Assembly (NCBI RefSeq): GCF_963678635.1
Contig: NC_087063.1
Coordinates: 80,895,574 to 80,959,573 of the forward strand
Direction: 5' to 3'
DNA length: 64,000 nucleotides
Source of the DNA: Symsagittifera roscoffensis
Lineage: Eukaryota; Xenacoelomorpha; Acoela; Convolutidae
In this document: in pieces, positions 50,201 through 59,200 of the stretch
Position numbering within the stretch: position 1 is the first letter of the stretch
Layout: the number at the start of each line of letters is the position of its first letter
Notes under the pieces: generated by a model
Database searches by the model: none
Seen by the model: only the letters and a program-made list of their open reading frames with translations
Told to the model about the DNA's origin: nothing
Translations under genes and position numbers: made by a program

Positions 50201-53200
50201 TCGCTTTGCCTGTGTCAATATAATTGCTTGGATTGTTAACCATTTTAAAAAGAGTTATGCCTTGTAGTATTATTGTAAGTTTAACGGCTAGATTATTGCT
50301 TGTTTTCCTTCGCTGAGGTTTTTCTTATTTTTTTTAGACTCTTTACTACCCTGCTGGACAAACCCCAGAAGAACTGGCTGTGGAAAGAGCCACATCTGGA
50401 AAGGTGGGTCTACATAAGTCATAATTAGTCAAGCAATCGTTTCTATCTCATTTTCAGCACAGCACAATAAGTGCTTGTCGCGCGGCTTATATTAACCATG
50501 TTTTCTTATCAAGTGTCAATGAACGGAGTTAATTAACTTTTTAGGTTTACGCTTAAAATTGATTTTTTTTGCAGTTTGATTTAGGGTATTTTTACCCTTG
50601 CGATAAGCAAAGGTATTGCAATCGGATACTATACTTTTTTCATTAAATAATTTTTTTTCACATGGTTTTGTTTTTTCTTAGCCTAGAGGTAACGAATACA
50701 CTTGGGACGGCAAGATCCTGGATTCGAATCTGACCAGGACCTGTTTTTTTTTCAAACAGGAAATATTTTGTTTCAAATAAAAATTGTTAGCCTGATTTTT
50801 GTATTCTTAGTTGCCACTTCTAAGAATTGTTTATTTTTGCTTGAAACTATTTTCATTGTAGTTATACGTGTTAAAGCATTTTAAAATACCCGCCGAATCA
50901 AAATTTGATTTTTAAATTGGTGTTAATTTTACCAATTCGATTTGTTGAAATTACTTTTGATGTCCTCGTGTGATGACCGATAGAAGATTCTGTGTGCGTA
51001 TTTGTTCAGAGGGGAAAGGGGAATTGAAAATGTTTTGTTTAATTTGAAGTTTTTTTTTGAAATCAATGGTTTTTGCTCAGGTGTTTTCGGTTTTGCTACG
51101 GCTTGATAAGTTTTGTTCAAATGCAACTTTTGCGTTTTTTTTGTCTCGGCACGTTTCTTTTTCGAAAACTTTTTCATTCAGTTTGATAAATCTAGTTGTA
51201 TAGTGCTAATTTATCAGCATTACTTTTTGCAGATGGTTTTTAGGCTTTATGGTTGCCGATTAAGCTCTTGTTCTAGTTTCTGAATTGTGCATACCACCTT
51301 GCATTTTGTACATATGTGGCTTTCGTGGATACTATTTGGGCAGTACATATATTCTTCCGATACGATTTTACCAAACAACTTTGTTTGATTTTCAGCTGAT
51401 TAGCTGTCGGCTTATTTACCTAATATTTTGTTTGTTACAAATTTCCGATATTGTTTGAGATCAATGAAGCTTTGGCCCCTTATTGAAATTTCCGAATGCT
51501 CAATTGTAACCCTTTTTAAAAGTTCGTGAAAATTTTTAATAAATTTATGCAAAAAAAAACGGTGGATTTATATATTTTGTTAGTTTTTCAAGTTCTTTTT
51601 TCAAGGGTAACAACGTTCGTAGTCCTCTTTGATTGTTCTTGAGTTTCTTGCTGTTTTACTTCCGTGTTTTCAATTACTTTTCAAGTTCGTTTGCTAAAAG
51701 GAAGGCTTATAACGCTTTCGAAATACTAAATTTCAAATGTAGCGAAAAGTGTGAATTACTTTTCCTTTAAAAATGGAGTTTTACTCTTGACAGACGCTGA
51801 AAGGAAGTTGGTCTAAATAAAAGACGCCACGTTGCTTAAGCTAAATGCATACGCTAGGGACAAAAAAATGCTTATAAGATTGTTTATTTTCAAACTGATC
51901 ATTTTAAAGGATTGTTTTTTTTGAAATTTTTTTATTACGCTTGCTGAGTTATCAAACTCGATTATGATTTTTTTCGGGTGAACTTCGTGTAACAGAATCA
52001 ATGGAATCGTTTGTATCTTTGTTCATAATGAGTTTAAACTTCAAAGCGTTTCCGGCCAACTTAGCCTGAAGGTAAGGTGTATGCCCGGAGCAGCAAAGGC
52101 CCTGGGTTTGAATCTGACCAGGACCTGTTTTTTTTTCAAATGGGAAGTTTTCTGTTTGAAATATATTTGTCGGCAAATTCATTGCCTGCTTATCTCTTGT
52201 CGCCTTAGTTGTCACATTTGGAATTGATTTTTTTTGCGGCGCGCATCTTTGCTAATGTTGCTTTTAGTGTTTGATTTGCTCCTAGAGTTTGTAATTTTAC
52301 TTAACATTGATTTCGTATTTCCTTAGTTCCTTTTGTTAAAAAAATTCCTCGGCCCAAATCATTTCGGCCTATTTTTTATCGGCTGTTCGACCTAATTTTA
52401 GGCCAATTCAAGGAAAATACAATTTTAACACTCCCCTCCGCTCTTTTCAGTTTAATTTTGTATTTACCAATCGGTTTGGAAATTTCTTTTTTGTTATGAA
52501 TTTTATTTTCAAACTTATTGGAATTTTTTTTGATTTTATCAATAACTACTACTTATTTTCAAAAAAAGAGGTATCAATTGAAAGTCTGTCCAATCCCCTG
52601 AGTGTGTGTATACTCCCCTAGAGTCTCTTTTTACTTGACCCCTCTGTCTACAGCCTTCGAAACATTCTGTTGGGGAATATTTGACCCATATTTTTGATTT
52701 TTTTTCGTTTTCTCAAAAACTTTTCGCTCAAATCTGAGTTTTTGGTTTCAATCAATAGAAAGGTTTTGAAAAGTTCCCTATATAAGCGGCTACGCGCAAA
52801 TGTTTTTTACACAACAAGTTATGGCCCTCTGAATACTCAAATTTTTGGTTTTTGGTTGTTTTGTGAATCTTTTCTCATAACCTAACTCCTCAAATTGGAC
52901 AATGTGGGTTCAATGGAGATAACGTGTAGTGAGAAGCTGCACTCGCAAAGTTTTTTAAACAAAACGTTATTGCCCTTGGAACAGTCAAAATTTTGATTTT
53001 TCGAACGTTTTTTTTTTTTCGAAAGTTGATGACTTTTCGCGAGAACTACAGTCCCAAATGTAAGATTTTGAGTTGAATCGAAATATGAGTTTGAGTGAAT
53101 CTCAGCTACGCTTAAGCAGCTACGCCCTATTACGCATACAGCTATGATTCTCGGAAACGTCAAATTTTTGATTTGTTGACCGTTTTCGACTCGCTAACTA

Positions 53201-56200
53201 TCCAGCTAAATCTGAAATCAGGAGTTTGATCGAAATAACAGGATTTGAAAGCCTACTTTAAAACTGGCTATGCTCAGTTTGCTTTAAAAAAGTTACGGCT
53301 CTTCACCAAGTGGGAAATTTTAAACTTCCGTGCCAATTCTCAGGCTTCCGTGTAAATTTTGGCTTTCTGAAAGCTTCTTTTTAGCCTTTCGAAATCTCTT
53401 TTTAAAACTTCTATTGGTGCAGGTACTTTTGATCCGAATATTTTGGGCTCTCTTATAAAAAAAATGACAAAATTATTTTTTTTGAAGGCTTACTATTTTC
53501 AGTTCCGCTACTGTATTATCTATCTTTAAATTCTCAGCGAAATAAAAAAATGCAGTTTGATTCAGAAAAAATGCTTTATTCATTAAAAATCATAGATAAA
53601 AAATGAAGTGTACGTACATTGCTTTAGTAAGGTCACTTTTCTTTCGTAAGGTCAATCAGATGAACGAAACTGTTAATCATGAAAGATTTGTTGAATTTCA
53701 AAGAGTTCTAACACAAATTATTTCTTCGAAATACAAAAATTGAGAAATGTTCAATAAAAGGTCACATTTTTTCGGATTTCTGAGTTCATTGGCACTCCAT
53801 TGTTCTAATGGTTTTTTTTCATCTTGATGTCAGCACATTAAGTACTTATCGCGTGCGCTTTGTTCATAACAATGGATACTTATCAAGCTTTTCTCTGTTG
53901 ATGATTTTCAGAAAAGCGCGCCTAAGTCTCGACGGACTTCGAGACACTTCGACCAATCAGTATGATAGTTTGATACTTGAACTAACGATTCTAACAAAGA
54001 GGATACTAACTGTTACCCTTAACTACCTACAATTGATTCACATCACATGAAAATAATGCAACTATTTTCCGATAATTAAAACCGACATCTCCTTTTTAGT
54101 TTTAATGAAAAATGATCAGTTTTAGAAAAAAAATAAATTGGGAAGCGGTGATGTAGTAGAACTCATTTTTAGTCTTCAAGTCGACAAGGACGGTCAAGTT
54201 CAAAAAAGGTGAAAGTTTGCTCGTTGAATCTTTTCTAATTTCTTTTAGGGACATCTCTTTCAGTCGCAACGTAGAAGGTCTAGTCGACTGTTGACTGTAG
54301 TTAGTTATTGTTCCCCCCATTCTATTCGAACTGCGACTGGTTTCACTGATGAAACTTGAAATCAATTTTGACCGCTTGATGAAAATATAACTATAAGTAT
54401 ATAAACTGTCTGATTCCCTGATGAAATTGTAATAACAGCTTGTATGAGTTAAAGAATGGGAATTAATTTATTTTTTAGGGCCAGTTAAACCAACTAGGAA
54501 GACGCCGATCTAGTCAAATGAGTGCGACCGTTAGTTCACTATTATGGCTGGCTTCTTGAGCATATTAGATGTAGTCGCTTATAGAAAACCAGGTTGAAAA
54601 TCTGACTTAACACACCTTCTGTATAATTCATTGGCTGCCTCTTTCGGATGATGAGTAATTTGATTTGAGATGATAATTTCTTCATTTAATTTGAATGGTT
54701 TGTTTCCGCCATTGACTGGCTTAGTTAACAAACCAGAGCTGAATATTTGCTGAAGTCGAATCGCTACAAATGCTTTGTTTCTAGCTTGCGTGTGTCCTTT
54801 AACGGCGTCCCTCTTAGAATCTGCGAACCCAGGAGTTCCATATTAATGAACTTTTTGTAGTTTTTTGTTGCTGGAAAAGAAGGTTTGATGTTCAAATTAA
54901 AGCAACTCCTCATTTTCTTCTGAGATCGGGCAAGTTAAAATGGAGACTGGAAAAAGAATCGAGTGTGTCTAAGTAATCAGAGTTTTATGACCTGATTGGT
55001 TTTCAGGACAGGGGCTCTACTCCTTTGAAGCCAGGCCAGTTGGGGGCTAAGATGGCGGCGACTGCGGGAGGAGCAGCGGCCAAGAAGGCCAGCACCCACT
55101 CAGGTAGATACCCAGAGACTCAATTAACTGTATTAGCTGCTGTATTGTATTCTGGGTGTCCAGGTTTTTTAAAAAAAAAATTTTACAAGAAAGAAAGAAT
55201 TTATTTCTCCAAAATCAAGTTTACACAACATCGTCAAACATTATAAAGAACCAAAATGATCAAGCAGAGGATAGACGAAGGGCAAAATAAAAGCATTACT
55301 GATTTTAAGCTTAAATCTGTTAAACATTCAAAGAGAAATAGTCATTTTCTGGCATCCCGGAAGACTTTGTTCGGTGGTGAAGTCAAAGTTAATATCTCAA
55401 GAACGTTTCCAAGTGTCAATAAACGTTGTGAAGACCCTTATTGAGGTTGCGTGTTTTTTTTCCACACAGTTTTTCGTACAGCTCAAATTTGACTTTGAGT
55501 TCTTTTTTTTTTAAGTACAATTCAAATCAATTTGGTAAAAGGAAGACAAATTACTCGCTTCAATTAAGACAGAAATGGCTCGAAAAAAAGTGAATATCTT
55601 ATAGTTTCAAAAGTGAACTTAAATTATTAGATTTCTCAGTGGAAAAAAAATGAATTATCGACCTAGTTTCCTCCGGCAGTGTCTATCAAATTACCTATTT
55701 GATAATACAAACGATTTTAAGTTATAGATTTGTGGATTGAGATGTGCAGTCAAATTGTTAAAACCGTTTAGGTGGCCAAGGGTCTGATCTGACCAAGTAT
55801 TCTTGTACTGAATCGTGTGTGGGATCTGCCGTGCTACACTTGAAGAGTCTCCTAACATCATGTGAACAGACTAAAGTCAAGGCCGCTCTCCACTTGGGAG
55901 GGGGACCGATGCGCCCAGAGGACTTGGAAATACTGGATACTCCCCCGGCAACTGCTGCCAGTGATATGAAAAAGGTACGAGATGGTTTTTTCTCAAAGTG
56001 TCAAAGAATTATGTGATGAATATACAATAGAATATTTAAATGATTTCGATTGTTATTTTATACGGCAAACATTTGTTATGCTTATGTGTTTCTTATAGGT
56101 TGAAAAACTTAAAGGCGTGCAAACATAATGATCTTTTTGAAATATAAATTGTCCATTGTTTTCGGCGGGGCAAGGCGACGATTCGTCGAAAGCGACAAAT

Positions 56201-59200
56201 AGTAGTATTGAAAAAACCCACAATTCGCAGAGTTCGACTATGTGCACCAAGCGTCAATTAGTACCGATAAAAATTTTGATCAGAAACTATTATATTCTAA
56301 TAATGAAAGAACAAAGAAATACAAAACATGCAATCTACAAAGAATTGTTAAAAGATAATCCCTCAAATTGCTTTAAAATGGTTTTGTTTTGATAGTTCTT
56401 TAAAAGTGCAACCAACCGAGGATTTATTTTTCCATCTTTGTCAGCATCGGTAGTACACTTACCTGCTTGGGCTCCAGCAATTTTTCACAGTCATGATCTG
56501 CTCTTTTCGTATGAACTTATGGTTGGTTGGTTGAGCGTAACCTATTCCCATTTGGAAAGCTCTGTCAGCCTTCTAATAAAATTTTAGTCTTCTGTCGGCC
56601 ACTCTTTGCATTTCGAAATGGTTTCCAAAATTTTAAGAAAACTGAACAGCCCCGTGAAGAAGACAATGAGACTTCTTTCAAAGTCTAATAATTCCGGTAT
56701 GATTGCGAGTGCTATAAAAGATTTAAACATGAAGCGCCATTTTTGACCTGCTCTGTACGTCCGAGCCAGTCCAAATTCCTGAATTTTGCGCCAGTTTGCC
56801 TGGAGCAAAATGGATAAAGCAATCTTTAGTTAGTAGTACCACAAACATTTTTTTGAAAGGCATTCATATACGCCTTTTTCAAAATCTGCGATGGCTCCAA
56901 AATTGGATCAGTTTTCGGATTATGCGAATATTTTGCTCCTCGCTGTTGTTTTGCAATAGGATGGAAACTGATGTTTTTTTTGTTCTTTCACTACCACATG
57001 AATGTGAAACTGCGATGAGTGCGGGGCGGTGTCATATTCTAATACGTTCAGATTCTCGTCCTTTCCAAAAATAACATGACGTTTCTTGTCGTTCGGGCAG
57101 GAACCTTGTAAAAGGAAGTTATCCCCCCTCATTGCTATTCAAATAAGGCCGATCCCTTAATTCTTTGCCGTTGAGCTGTTTAAGCTAGTGACCAATTAAT
57201 TACCACCGTCTTTATGCCATTTTTTCCGTACGTGCTCAATGTAAAGCTAGCGGGGTGGCTTAAGGGTGGACTGAGTTTTTTTTCTTTTATAGCATATTTA
57301 ACGCTAGAAAAACAGGAGCAGGATGAAAAAATTTTGCATCCCCCCAGAAAATGACCTCGACTTGTGTTGGTTTCTGTTGAAGTTTTACCCGTCAAAAACA
57401 AATTTACTGGTTCCAACGCTGACCAATGGTGATTTGCAGAGACATATGATACAGTAAGAATTTAGAAGCAAAGATGTTGTTTCGAAAGGTAGAAAAAACA
57501 GAAAGATTTCAAACTAAGGGCTTTTAATGCGACTGATTGTTCTCTAAGCGTCAATTTTTTTTTCAATTTAAACATTGTAGAAAAATGGCCAGAAAAACTT
57601 TTTAAAAAATTAAGTTTTTTCAGAAAGTTTTCAAATGTATTTAAGTTTTTGATTCCCAAAATGAAGCTGAAAACTCAAAAAACTACTTCTACTTGCTTAA
57701 AATCAAATTTTAAGGTCTGAATTTAGGCATAATTAGTTGTTGAAAGCCTGCTTGCTTGCTTTATTCGCTGGAATTGAGACGAGAAATCAATAATTTCAAA
57801 TCAATTTTTCTCGGCACTGGGAAAACTTTTTGGAAATTTCTAAATTCGGTTCGGATCATGACTGAAAGGGTTTTCTTATGATAGATCACTCAACCCAGTC
57901 CGATGATTATTTGTGGTACCTGATTTTGCGTGGAAGATAAAAAAATTAAAACACCCGAATACAAAGTTTCTCCCCATTTTCAATGGTCGGATCAATAGTT
58001 ACTCATCACCCATTACGATTTATCGCCTCATGCGAATCGTCGTTTTCAAAAAATTCGAATAGTTGCTATCGACAAATTGCCTTTGTCGACGAGTTATCGC
58101 ATAACAGTTGTTAGGCAGATTGTGCGACTTTCTGTCTAGTTTTTTTGCCGTGTCAATGAACGTAATGAAGACATTGAAATTGGTCGTTATCTTTTTTTTC
58201 TTTCAAATAAAAAGCAGGAATTTTTGATCACATCAAATTTGATTTTAAGCAGTTCGAATTTTATTTCTTTTCAAGTTCATTTACCTTGTTTAAAGGGGGC
58301 AAAGTATCGAACAGCTTAAGGGAAAAGATCACAAGAAACGTGATCTGCTAATTTCGAAAGTGGGTTTCAATTTTATGGTTTGCAACGGAATAAAAAAATA
58401 CCTCTTGCTCCAGTTTTCATCTAAATTTAAAAAGCTGGCAATCTTAAACAATTCTTAAATTTCGTCATGATCTTCTTTTGCATCGAAATTTTCCAAAACA
58501 ATAAATCAATTTTTGTCTGTTGTACTTGAGCTCAGAGTTCATTGAGACTTTTTCAAATATTTGTTTTGCGATGTGTTGTTGTTCCGATCATTTGAAAATT
58601 GTGGAGGAACTTTGCATTCGGGTGATTGTTTTCTTTTCCATGCGCTTTCAGTAGTGATTGGAACATTAAAAAAATTCCAAGAATTTTTTCCAGTGTTGTG
58701 AAAAGCATTCTAAATGGCTAAAAAGAACACCAATTTTGGAAGCTTCTCTGAGCGCTTTACTGGCCATAAAAATGTTCGTACAATTTAAAATTTTTCAGTG
58801 CAAAAAAATTAAGAAAAGAATTTTTTTTTTAATTTTTACTGAAGACAATTGTAGTGTTTTATGCCCAATTCACTATTTTTTTACGCGTTTGTATAGTTCT
58901 ATAGTCACGCACGCAGAAGAAGCGACGCTTATTTGAAGATTAAAAAAAAGTTTTTTTTTGTAGTTTTACGACTGTGGTCGGGAAATTTTGTGCTACTATC
59001 ACAGCAACCGGCTATCCTTATTTCTTTCTTTGTTTATTTTAATTTTTTTTGCAGAGAAAAATTGAAGCATTTTTTTTTCTAGATTTTTTATCGCTAGTCT
59101 TCTATGTTTTTAAAGCAAGCATTTAGGCATGTTTAAAACGTCAGAGTGAACAATTTTAGCCGAAAAAAATTGCCATACACAACTGTTTTCTTGATTTTCT

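Noticed and set aside
55025-55246. A separate small gene starting MKPGQLGAKMAA
   Set aside because: It is exon 12 of the LRRC43-like gene read past its donor at 55103.
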